Counted from the stretch's first letter, positions 1 through 6,822 are shown. The stretch: 7,829 bases of DNA from JBAZTA01 sp964588175 (GCA_964588175.1 CAZPNW010000139.1:1-7829), one strand, 5' to 3'. Notes: generated by a model from the sequence alone, not told the origin. Translations and numbers: made by a program.

Positions 1-1
1 G

Positions 2-634
2 AAGTTCGCCAAAAAGATCGCCGAGATCATGCCGAAATTCGGAATGGACCTGCAGCGCAGCGGCTGGTATGACGTTATGGAGCGGGCATTACAGCCGGGT
101 GAAGAATGCCATCGTTTTGTCTGGCACGACCGTAAGGCATGGTGGCAGCAGGAGCAGGCGATCCTGGCATACGCGATCCTCTACGGGATCCTTAAGGACA
201 AGGAGTATCTCAGGCTTGCGCGTGAGTCCGCGGCTTTTTACAATGCTTTTTACCTGGATCATGATGACGGCGCGGTATATTTTAATGTGTTGAATAACGG
301 ATTGCCTTTCTTGCTGGGGACTGAGCGCTTAAAGGGCAGCCACTCGATGAGCGCGTATCATTCGGTGGAATTGGCCTATTTGTCGCAGGTCTATGAAAAC
401 CTTTTGTATACCAAACAGCCGCTTGAGCTTTATTTTAAACCTTTGCCGCATGGGTTCCCGGGAGATGTCCTGAGGGTCCAGCCGGATATCCTGCCTCCGG
501 GAAGTGTGCGTATCCAGGAAGTCTGGGTGGATAATAATCCCTGGAAGAACTTCGATGCTGAGAAACTAACTGTTTCATTACCGAACTTGAATTACCGGCC
601 GAAGATCAAGGTAAGGCTTGTTCCTGTGCAATAG
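2..634 (+). CDS. AGE-family (N-acylglucosamine 2-epimerase-like) protein, 3' part only
   Basis: The frame is open from the first bases of the window, so the start lies upstream and only about 210 C-terminal residues are visible. Seen: an alpha-helical segment with a W-W-Q-Q-E-Q motif (codons at about 140-157) and a later G-S-H-S-M-S-A-Y-H-S-V-E-L segment (about 335-373). Both resemble the inner helices and the late His-bearing helix of the (alpha/alpha)6-barrel AGE/renin-binding-protein family, which epimerises or isomerises sugars such as N-acylglucosamine or mannose. After the last barrel-like helix there is a further tail of about 70 residues, rich in Pro and predicted beta strand, which typical AGE epimerases lack. 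It ends 19 nt before the STAS gene, so co-transcription is likely. The family call is moderate. The substrate cannot be told, and another six-hairpin glycosidase-like protein is an alternative. Confidence 0.6.
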   Translation, partial: KFAKKIAEIMPKFGMDLQRSGWYDVMERALQPGEECHRFVWHDRKAWWQQEQAILAYAILYGILKDKEYLRLARESAAFYNAFYLDHDDGAVYFNVLNNGLPFLLGTERLKGSHSMSAYHSVELAYLSQVYENLLYTKQPLELYFKPLPHGFPGDVLRVQPDILPPGSVRIQEVWVDNNPWKNFDAEKLTVSLPNLNYRPKIKVRLVPVQ

Positions 635-640
635 CTATGA

Positions 641-646
641 GGAGGG
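641..646 (+). promoter_or_regulatory. Ribosome binding site fixing the start of the first STAS gene
   Basis: GGAGGG lies 7 nt before ATG 654. An in-frame ATG at 618 lies inside the preceding gene and has no comparable site, so the 654 start is preferred. Confidence 0.75.
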
Positions 647-653
647 TGATGGT

Positions 654-995
654 ATGGAAATAAAGACGACTACTCAAGACGGAGCAACGATCATAAAAAT
701 ATCCGGCAGCCTTGACGGTAATACGGTGAATGACGCGCAGGAAAAGATCCTTCCCATTCTTACTTCAAAAATGTCCATGTTGATCGATCTTAAAGACTGC
801 GGTTATATTTCCAGCGCGGGATTGCGGCTGTTATTAATGGCGGCAAAACAGCTTTCTACGCAGGGAGGCGTTCTGCTTTTAAGCGGCCTCTGTGATGAGA
901 TCAAGGATGTCATGGAGATGACGGGGTTTAGCAATTTCTTTAGGACTTTTGACAGTATTCCCGCGGCATTAAAGGCGCTGGAAAAGGAGGCCTGA
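654..995 (+). CDS. STAS-domain anti-sigma factor antagonist (RsbV/SpoIIAA type)
   Basis: A 113-residue single-domain protein, the normal size for SpoIIAA/RsbV-like antagonists. Seen: an N-terminal beta hairpin with I-K-I-S-G-S-L-D-G, the central strand L-I-D-L-K-D-C, then Y-I-S-S-A-G-L-R at residues 51-58. Alignment to the D-S-x-G-L phosphorylation loop places the likely phospho-Ser at Ser54. The family switches partners: the unphosphorylated form binds an RsbW-type kinase, and a PP2C phosphatase removes the phosphate. Both activities are encoded about 2.5 kb downstream in one protein. The start at 654 has a good SD. The stop overlaps the next start (TGATG, 993-997), indicating tight translational coupling with glgX. 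No sigma factor is visible, so the final target may not be a sigma factor. Confidence 0.92.
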   Translation: MEIKTTTQDGATIIKISGSLDGNTVNDAQEKILPILTSKMSMLIDLKDCGYISSAGLRLLLMAAKQLSTQGGVLLLSGLCDEIKDVMEMTGFSNFFRTFDSIPAALKALEKEA

Positions 996-3127
996 TGTTC
1001 AGAGTTGACCTGCATCCTACTCATGTCTGTGATTGCGGAAAATTCCGTTTACGCGTCGGCAAACCTCTTCCTTTTGGCGCCACAATAGTTCCCGGAGGGG
1101 TTAATTTTTCAGTCTATTCCCGGTCCGCTGTTTCCTGTAAACTGGTGCTTTTTAACAAGCATGAGCCTAAGCCTTTTTGCGTGATCCCTTTTAAGGATGA
1201 ATTTAAGATCGGTAATGTTTTTACCATGGTTGTTTTTGATCTTGATTACGATAATCTTGAATATGGTTTTTATATGGACGGGCCATTTGAGCCGCGCGAA
1301 GGCAACCGTTTTGATAAGACTAAAGTCCTGATGGACCCCTATGCCAAATCCATCGGGGGCAGGGATGTCTGGGGCCAGACGCCTGATTGGAACGATATGT
1401 ACCAGCACCGCGCGCGTATCTGTTTTGATGATTTTGACTGGGAGAATGACCATCCCTTGGAAATTTCGATCGAAGACTTGATCATCTATGAAATGCATGT
1501 GCGCGGCTTCAGCCAGCATCCTTCTTCCGGGGTAAAACATCCCGGTACTTTTTCCGGCATCCGCGAGAAGATCGCTTACCTTAAAGAGCTTGGCGTTAAT
1601 TGCGTGGAGCTTATGCCGATCCACGAATTTGATGAATTCGAGAATTCGCGGAAATCTCCGACGACCGGTAAGATGCTGATGAATTACTGGGGATATAGTA
1701 ATGTCGGTTTTTTCGCTCCCAAAGCGGGGTTTGCCGCGACCGGGAAATTCGGGATGCAGGTTGATGAATGTAAGACATTGATCAGGGAGCTGCATAAGAA
1801 CGGCATTGAAGTCATCCTGGATGTGGTTTTTAACCATACCGCCGAAGGAAACGAAAAAGGGCCGTATATTTCATACCGCGGTATCGATAATAAGATCTAT
1901 TATCTCTTGACTCCCGACGGGTATTATTTTAATTTCAGCGGCTGCGGTAATACGTTAAATTGCAATAATCCTATTGTGCGCAATATGATACTTGACTGCC
2001 TGCGATATTGGGCGGCAGATTACCATATCGACGGTTTTCGTTTTGACCTTGCATCGATACTGGGGCGCGATCAGAACGGCGCTCCGATGCATAGCCCTCC
2101 GCTTTTGGAAACACTTGCCTTTGACCCGGTCCTGGGTAAATGTAAGCTCATTGCCGAGGCCTGGGATGCCGGCGGGCTGTATCAGGTCGGTTCTTTTCCT
2201 GCCTGGGGCCGCTGGGCTGAATGGAACGGGAAATACCGGGATGACCTGAGGAAATTCCTTAAAGGCGAGCCACAGATGCTCGGTGCCATGGCGCAAAGGC
2301 TGCAGGGGTCCCCTGACTTGTACCAGTGGGAGGGCAGGGGTGCCTGCGCGTCCATAAATTTTATCACCGCGCATGACGGATTTACCCTGAAAGATATGGT
2401 CTCATACGACGGAAAACATAACGAGGCCAACGGCGAGAATAACAGCGACGGCTCAAACGATAATTACAGCTGGAACTGCGGATGGGAGGGGGAAACCAAT
2501 GACCCTGAGATTAATCGTTTGCGCCTGAAGCAGATGAAGAACGCGGTAGCCATGCTTTTGGTCAGCCAGGGGACTCCGATGATCCTTGCCGGAGATGAAA
2601 TGGCAAATACCCAGTGGGGCAATAATAATTCCTATTGCCAGGATAATGAGATCTCCTGGATCGATTGGAAGCTTTTAGATAATAACCGGGAGCTTTTTAA
2701 TTTTTTCAGTAAAATGATCGCTTTTCGCCGGGCCCATCCTGTCTTAAGGAGCCGAAATCATTTTCAGAACAGGGATTATGTCGGCAGCGGCTATGCCGAT
2801 ATTACCTGGCATGGGCAAAAAGCCTGGGATGTCGATTGGTCGCAAGATTGCAGGATGCTGGCGTTCATGCTGTGCGGCAGGCATGCCAAGGGAGGAACGA
2901 TAAAAGACAATTCTATCTATGTGGCGATGAATATGCATTGGCAGATGCACGGTTTCGAGCTGCCTAAGCTGCATGATCGGATGTACTGGCATGTGTTTGC
3001 CAATACCGATGCAGCACGCCCGTACGATATCTGGGATGTCGGTAAGGAAGTTAAGCTGCAGAATCAATCGGAATTCTTAGTAGGCCCGCGCTCAGTGGTT
3101 ATATTAGTGGGCAAAGATAAAAAATAA
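995..3127 (+). CDS. glgX: Glycogen debranching enzyme / isoamylase (GlgX type, GH13)
   Basis: A 710-residue protein of the size usual for GlgX/TreX isoamylases, which hydrolyse alpha-1,6 branch linkages of glycogen or limit dextrins in the cytoplasm. Seen: an N-terminal CBM48-like domain (about residues 24-110, P-F-G-A-T onward), then a GH13 barrel with region I D-V-V-F-N-H-T (276-282), region II D-G-F-R-F-D-L-A (346-353, nucleophile Asp351), region III I-A-E-A-W-D (386-391, acid/base Glu388), region IV T-A-H-D-G (458-462, transition-state Asp461), and a C-terminal beta domain. All catalytic residues are present, so it should be active. Its ATG overlaps the STAS stop by one base, with AAGGAGG at 984-990. 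It sits between two STAS genes, which suggests control of glycogen breakdown by the partner-switching module. Isoamylase and TreX activities cannot be separated from sequence alone. Confidence 0.96.
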   Translation: MFRVDLHPTHVCDCGKFRLRVGKPLPFGATIVPGGVNFSVYSRSAVSCKLVLFNKHEPKPFCVIPFKDEFKIGNVFTMVVFDLDYDNLEYGFYMDGPFEPREGNRFDKTKVLMDPYAKSIGGRDVWGQTPDWNDMYQHRARICFDDFDWENDHPLEISIEDLIIYEMHVRGFSQHPSSGVKHPGTFSGIREKIAYLKELGVNCVELMPIHEFDEFENSRKSPTTGKMLMNYWGYSNVGFFAPKAGFAATGKFGMQVDECKTLIRELHKNGIEVILDVVFNHTAEGNEKGPYISYRGIDNKIYYLLTPDGYYFNFSGCGNTLNCNNPIVRNMILDCLRYWAADYHIDGFRFDLASILGRDQNGAPMHSPPLLETLAFDPVLGKCKLIAEAWDAGGLYQVGSFPAWGRWAEWNGKYRDDLRKFLKGEPQMLGAMAQRLQGSPDLYQWEGRGACASINFITAHDGFTLKDMVSYDGKHNEANGENNSDGSNDNYSWNCGWEGETNDPEINRLRLKQMKNAVAMLLVSQGTPMILAGDEMANTQWGNNNSYCQDNEISWIDWKLLDNNRELFNFFSKMIAFRRAHPVLRSRNHFQNRDYVGSGYADITWHGQKAWDVDWSQDCRMLAFMLCGRHAKGGTIKDNSIYVAMNMHWQMHGFELPKLHDRMYWHVFANTDAARPYDIWDVGKEVKLQNQSEFLVGPRSVVILVGKDKK

Positions 3128-3158
3128 ACACACGCTTTGTCGAAAGGAGACATAATCG

Positions 3159-3479
3159 ATGGATTCAAAATATGTAGTATCTCTTAAAGATGATGTGGTT
3201 AAGGTGGAATTGTCCGGGCGCCTCGACGCTACGAATGCCGAAGGCCTGCAGGGGGAATTAAAGAAATTCAGCGGACAGTCGATCGCGAAGCTCGTATTTT
3301 TAGCTAAAGATCTGGAATATATATCGAGTGCCGGCCTGCGGGTGATCATTTTCGCCAAGCAGAAGATCGGCGTAGACGCGCACATTTTTCTCATCGGCGC
3401 CCAGGAAGCTATCTTGAGCGTGATCAAGATGAGCGGTTTGGCTAACTTTATGACCCTTCAGGATACCTATAGCGAATAA
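3159..3479 (+). CDS. Second STAS-domain anti-sigma factor antagonist
   Basis: A 106-residue single STAS domain. Seen: V-E-L-S-G-R-L-D-A-T-N-A near residues 16-27, then Y-I-S-S-A-G-L-R at 54-61. That octapeptide is identical to the one in the upstream STAS protein and gives Ser57 as the likely phospho-acceptor. The C-terminal half (S-V-I-K-M-S-G-L-A-N-F) matches the antagonist-type helix. AAGGAGA at 3144-3150 lies 8 nt before ATG 3159. It begins 31 nt after glgX and ends 6 nt before the kinase/phosphatase gene, in the same reading frame. Outside the loop it differs clearly from the first STAS protein, so the two probably carry different signals or have different partners rather than being a recent duplicate. 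Confidence 0.92.
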   Translation: MDSKYVVSLKDDVVKVELSGRLDATNAEGLQGELKKFSGQSIAKLVFLAKDLEYISSAGLRVIIFAKQKIGVDAHIFLIGAQEAILSVIKMSGLANFMTLQDTYSE

Positions 3480-3485
3480 ATCAAA

Positions 3486-5033
3486 ATGGAACGTTTGATC
3501 ATTCAGGCAAAATTGGAAAATCTGGAAAAGATGTTTTCCTTTATCAGGGAAGCGTCTTGCCGCCATGAATTTGACCCCGAGCATGTCAATAAGATACAGT
3601 TGGCAGCTGAAGAGGCCTTAGTCAATGTCATCAATTACGCCTATCCTCAAGGCAGCGGTGACCTGGAAATAATAATCACTAACAAAGAAACGTGCATGGA
3701 AATAGAGATCATTGATTCCGGGATCCCCTTTGACCCGCTTGCGCTTCCTGAGCCTGATATCTTAGCGCCCATAGAAGAACGTAAAGTAGGCGGCCTGGGG
3801 ATATTCATGATACGTAAGATCATGGATGAGGTCAGGTATAAGAGAGACAAAGAGCGTAACATCCTGACGCTTGTAAAAACTAAGGTCCCGAAATGTTGTG
3901 AAACGGTTAAAAGAGAAAAGGTCATAGAAGAATGCGGCTCTTGTTTCCGCTGGCCGATCGCTTTCATGAAACAGGAGCTTTTCAAAAAAGGCGAGGTTAT
4001 TTTTAAGGCGCAGGATACGGCTGACAGGATGTTCTATATAAAAAAGGGCGCGATACGGTTAGTGGAGATCAATAAGATCATTAAAGACGGCGACGTGATC
4101 GGGGAAATGGGGATCTTTTCTCCCTTTAAGAAGAGGATCGCCTCCGCGGTATGCGAAGAGGATGTTGAGAGCTATACCATGGGCAGGGATGAGGTCATAA
4201 AACTTTTCGGCAAGGACCCGGCTCTGGCGATCGAATTGATCCAGATGAGCATCAAGCGTTTTATCGAGAATTTAAAGGCGGAGACCGAGGCCAGGGAGCG
4301 TATTGAAAGCGAATTGCGCATTGCCCAGGAGATCCAGTCCAGTATGCTGCCGAGTGTTTTCCCCGAGAGGAAAGAATTCGAGATCTTTGCCATGATGGAC
4401 CCCGCTAAGGAAGTAGGCGGTGATTTCTATGATTTCTTTTTTGTCGACGACCGCAGGCTCTGTTTTGTGATCGGGGATGTTTCCGGTAAGGGGGTCCCCG
4501 CGGCGCTCTTTATGGCGATTTCCAAGACATTGATAAAAAATGAGGCCAAGCGCGGCCTGCCGACGGATGAGATCCTCAACCGTGTGAATAATATCATTGC
4601 CCCTGATAATCAGACCTGCCAGTTCGTTACGGTATTCTGCGTTATCCTGGATATCGATACGGGAGAATTAAAATTTTGTAATGCCGGGCATAACCCGCCG
4701 CTGGTTTGCGATCACAGCGGTTGTTTTGATTATGTCAGTGTCCTTTCAGGGTTTGTGGTCGGTGTCATGGAAAATACCAAATGCGAACAGCGGGGGCTGA
4801 AGCTTGAGCCCGGGGATATGATCTTTCTTTATACCGACGGGGTCACTGAGGCGATGAACCAGGCCCATCAGATGTTCTCTGAAGCTCGGCTTAAAGAAGA
4901 CCTGACCAGATATAAGGACCAGGGGATAAAAGATATCATAGGGAAGATCCGGGGAGAAATACGGGTTTTCACCGACGGGGCGCCGCAATCGGATGATATT
5001 ACCATGTTAGCGCTGCGTTACAAAGGTAAATAG
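3486..5033 (+). CDS. Fused RsbW-like kinase - cyclic-nucleotide-binding - SpoIIE/RsbU PP2C phosphatase
   Basis: 515 residues with four parts. (1) An anti-sigma-kinase-like GHKL ATPase, about 1-130: N box A-E-E-A-L-V-N-V-I-N (Asn47/Asn50), D-S-G at 77-79, and a G-rich lid V-G-G-L-G-I at 101-106. (2) A linker with Cys137, Cys138, Cys150 and Cys153. (3) A CRP-like cyclic-nucleotide-binding domain, about 160-245, with no HTH after it. Its cassette G206-E207 to R217 has the same spacing as Gly71-Glu72 to Arg82 of CRP. (4) A helical linker, about 250-290, leading to A-Q-E-I-Q-S-S-M-L-P and a PP2C domain with G-G-D-F-Y-D (Asp313), G-D-V-S-G-K-G (Asp331), Y-T-D-G-V-T-E (Asp451) and D-D-I-T (503-506), the expected metal ligands. 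No transmembrane segment is seen. By family it should phosphorylate and dephosphorylate STAS antagonists such as the two encoded upstream. There is no good SD before ATG 3486, so translation may depend on coupling. Confidence 0.93.
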   Translation: MERLIIQAKLENLEKMFSFIREASCRHEFDPEHVNKIQLAAEEALVNVINYAYPQGSGDLEIIITNKETCMEIEIIDSGIPFDPLALPEPDILAPIEERKVGGLGIFMIRKIMDEVRYKRDKERNILTLVKTKVPKCCETVKREKVIEECGSCFRWPIAFMKQELFKKGEVIFKAQDTADRMFYIKKGAIRLVEINKIIKDGDVIGEMGIFSPFKKRIASAVCEEDVESYTMGRDEVIKLFGKDPALAIELIQMSIKRFIENLKAETEARERIESELRIAQEIQSSMLPSVFPERKEFEIFAMMDPAKEVGGDFYDFFFVDDRRLCFVIGDVSGKGVPAALFMAISKTLIKNEAKRGLPTDEILNRVNNIIAPDNQTCQFVTVFCVILDIDTGELKFCNAGHNPPLVCDHSGCFDYVSVLSGFVVGVMENTKCEQRGLKLEPGDMIFLYTDGVTEAMNQAHQMFSEARLKEDLTRYKDQGIKDIIGKIRGEIRVFTDGAPQSDDITMLALRYKGK

Positions 5034-5051
5034 AAAGGGGCTACAAAAGCC

Positions 5052-5615
5052 ATGCTAAAAGGGAAAAAGATCGGTGTTTTGATCGAAGGTGATTATTATG
5101 AGCCGGAGATCTGGTATTATAAGTTGCGCTTCGCTGAAGAGGGAATAGACCTGCATTTCTTGACCAGGCTTTGGGGCCAGCAATCTTTGACCTTCCAGGG
5201 CCATGAATATCACCTTCCTTTTGAATGCCGCGAAAGCTTTGAGAATATGGATGATGATACGTTAATGAGTTATTCTGCTATTATTGTGCCTGCGGGTATG
5301 GTGGCTGACCGCTTGAGGTACACCGATGATGTTAAAAGGATCGCTCCAGCAGTTGAGTTCTTAAAGCGCGCCTTTGCCGAGAAGAATATTATCAAAGGTG
5401 TTATCTGCCATGGGATGTGGCTCCTGGCGCCGGTCCCTGAATTGGTGCGCGGCAGAAAAGTAGTGGTGCACAATAATCTTTTGGGTGACGCCAAGAATAT
5501 GGGCGCGGTCTATGTCAACGAAGATGTGGTGGTGGATGGGGATTTAGTCACTGCCAGGAGCGGCGGCCATTGTAATCTTTTCGCAAAGAAGATTATTGAG
5601 CTATTGGGTAAGTAA
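5052..5615 (+). CDS. DJ-1/PfpI family protein
   Basis: 187 residues, close to the PfpI/YhbO size. Seen: an N-terminal Rossmann-like strand K-I-G-V-L-I-E-G, acidic residues E17/E19 at the place of the family's conserved Glu, I-I-V-P-A-G at 77-82, and the nucleophile elbow V-I-C-H-G at 117-121 with Cys119 and His120. The tail V-V-V-D-G-D-L-V-T-A-R-S is typical of PfpI. The family includes intracellular proteases, glyoxalase III/deglycases and stress chaperones, and the motif alone cannot choose between these. AAAGGGG at 5034-5040 lies 11 nt before ATG 5052. It starts 18 nt after the phosphatase gene, so it is probably in the same operon. An inferred role is protection against reactive carbonyls made when sugar is mobilised. 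Confidence 0.88.
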   Translation: MLKGKKIGVLIEGDYYEPEIWYYKLRFAEEGIDLHFLTRLWGQQSLTFQGHEYHLPFECRESFENMDDDTLMSYSAIIVPAGMVADRLRYTDDVKRIAPAVEFLKRAFAEKNIIKGVICHGMWLLAPVPELVRGRKVVVHNNLLGDAKNMGAVYVNEDVVVDGDLVTARSGGHCNLFAKKIIELLGK

Positions 5616-5633
5616 CATTGAGTGTTCAAGATT

Positions 5634-5638
5634 GGAGG
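5634..5638 (+). promoter_or_regulatory. Ribosome binding site fixing the cupin start
   Basis: GGAGG lies 4 nt before ATG 5643. An in-frame GTG at 5622 sits upstream of this site with no SD of its own, so the ATG is preferred and the protein is 7 residues shorter. Confidence 0.7.
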
Positions 5639-5642
5639 CAGT

Positions 5643-5975
5643 ATGTTCTGTTTTCGTAAAAAGATCAAGAAAAATGATATGGGAGCAGGGGTAATCCGCC
5701 AGTATCTTGGTGAAGGCAAGAAAATGAACGCTCAGCACTGGGATATGGCTGATAAGAGTGTAGTAAAAATGCATAAGCATTCGCAGGAGCAGTTCGGATA
5801 TGTAATTAAGGGCGGTTTCAAGATGATCATCGGTGAGGAAACTGCCAGGCTTAAAGCGGGGGATGCCTATTTCATCCCGGCGAATGTTTTGCATGAGTTT
5901 GTAGCAGTGGGAAAGACAGAGGCGATCGATGTGTTCAGCCCGGTAAAAATGGATTTTCCCTGGCTGAAGAAATAA
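5643..5975 (+). CDS. Small single-domain cupin protein
   Basis: 110 residues from ATG 5643. Seen: cupin motif 1 as H44-x-H46-x2-E49 followed by G-Y-V-I-K-G (52-57), and motif 2 with P79 and H84 in I-P-A-N-V-L-H-E-F. Together these give the usual 2-His/Glu plus His metal site, so it probably binds a divalent metal. Strand G-D-A-Y-F-I-P is typical of the conserved beta barrel. Members range from isomerases and dioxygenases to sensors, and no substrate can be assigned. The short N-terminus is basic (R-K-K-I-K-K). It lies 27 nt after the PfpI gene and 34 nt before the Hsp31-like gene, in what looks like the same transcript. Confidence 0.87.
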   Translation: MFCFRKKIKKNDMGAGVIRQYLGEGKKMNAQHWDMADKSVVKMHKHSQEQFGYVIKGGFKMIIGEETARLKAGDAYFIPANVLHEFVAVGKTEAIDVFSPVKMDFPWLKK

Positions 5976-5990
5976 CCCGCACAATGCGGG
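5976..5990 (+). other. Small intercistronic hairpin
   Basis: CCCGC, a 5-nt loop ACAAT, then GCGGG, starting directly after the cupin stop. No T tract follows and a strong SD comes soon after, so it is more likely an RNA-stability or processing element, or chance, than a terminator. Confidence 0.4.
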
Positions 5991-6009
5991 CAAATCAAGG
6001 AGGAGAGAA

Positions 6010-6786
6010 ATGGGGAAAAAGAAAGTATTGATCGTAGCGACAAATTATGGAACATGGGGTGAAGAGCTTCAGGCGCCCTGGGATATTATTAAGGCAGCAG
6101 GCCATGACCTGACACTGACCACACCTCTCGGCAAGAAACCATTGCCTTTAGCAGTCAGCTGCAATCCGGATTTTGTTGATCCGATCATTAATTTTAAGAC
6201 TAATCCGCCTGATGTCTGCAAAAGGATCAAAGAGTTGACCGACGGAAATGAGTGGGCAAAACCCATTAAGTTGAAAGATGCTAAGATGGCTGATTATGAC
6301 GCGCTCGTGCTTACCGGCGGCCTTGGGGCAATGATCGATATGTGCAATAACTATAACCTGCATAAATTGGTCAAGGATGCCTTGGCTTCCAATAAACTGG
6401 TCGGCGCTCTTTGCTATTCTGTTTCCGCGCTGGTATTCTGCCGCGATTCAAAGAACCAGGAGAGAAGCGTGATCTATGGTAAGAAGATCACCGCGCATCC
6501 TGCTGCCTGGGATTTCTACGGCCCGGACTGGGATTTTACCTATGATCTTTACGGCGCAACTCCTGATAACAAAGGCACTGACGTGCATACTCCGGGTTTT
6601 CTCTGGCCGCTTGAGCCTTTGGTGAGAGATGCTGTAGGCCCCAACGGGCAGTGTATCGCTAATGCTAAGGCAAACCGCGAACATCCTGAAGTCGCTTTCG
6701 ATTGGCCGTTTGTGACCGGGACATCTGTTGAATCTTCCATCGCGTATGGCAAAAAGATAGTTGAAGTCTTAGCAACGCTTAAATAA
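6010..6786 (+). CDS. Hsp31-like DJ-1/PfpI superfamily protein (class I glutamine amidotransferase fold)
   Basis: 258 residues, the length of the Hsp31/YajL-like larger branch rather than PfpI. Seen: the first strand K-V-L-I-V-A-T-N with G-E-E-L at 17-20 (the Glu of the family's active site), Y-D-A-L-V-L-T-G-G at 96-104, the nucleophile elbow G-A-L-C-Y-S at 133-138 (Cys135), and a C-terminal V-T-G-T-S-V-E-S-S typical of Hsp31 proteins. The residue after Cys is Tyr, where active Hsp31/glyoxalase III enzymes have His. Other His residues (such as 163 and 173) cannot be assigned as replacements from sequence. AAGGAGGAG at 5997-6005 precedes ATG 6010. No signal peptide is seen. It is the last gene before a 111-bp gap with a large palindrome and may end the operon. 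Function is probably carbonyl or stress handling, unproven. Confidence 0.85.
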   Translation: MGKKKVLIVATNYGTWGEELQAPWDIIKAAGHDLTLTTPLGKKPLPLAVSCNPDFVDPIINFKTNPPDVCKRIKELTDGNEWAKPIKLKDAKMADYDALVLTGGLGAMIDMCNNYNLHKLVKDALASNKLVGALCYSVSALVFCRDSKNQERSVIYGKKITAHPAAWDFYGPDWDFTYDLYGATPDNKGTDVHTPGFLWPLEPLVRDAVGPNGQCIANAKANREHPEVAFDWPFVTGTSVESSIAYGKKIVEVLATLK

Positions 6787-6798
6787 GTAATTATTGTT

Positions 6799-6822
6799 TA
6801 GCGCGTAGGGTATAGCGCATAG
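6799..6822 (+). repeat. Imperfect direct repeat TAGCGC(G/A)TAG
   Basis: TAGCGCGTAG at 6799-6808 recurs as TAGCGCATAG at 6813-6822, with one mismatch. A further TAGCG is at 6861-6865. The copies overlap the left arm of the palindrome, so this may be a GCGTAG-type intergenic repeat family. Confidence 0.55.

Noticed and set aside
1109..1837. 242-codon open frame on the minus strand inside glgX
   Set aside because: It is antisense to a clearly conserved GH13 gene and shows no recognisable motif; it is a codon-bias shadow.
654..3479. Recent tandem duplication of the STAS genes
   Set aside because: Outside the shared Y-I-S-S-A-G-L-R loop and general fold pattern the two proteins differ widely, so they are old paralogues.
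3960..4250. CRP/FNR transcription factor
   Set aside because: The nucleotide-binding domain is not followed by a helix-turn-helix; the chain runs into a helical linker and PP2C.
5601..5993. Minus-strand 130-codon frame over the cupin gene
   Set aside because: The cupin motifs on the + strand are clear, and the minus frame has no SD or family features.
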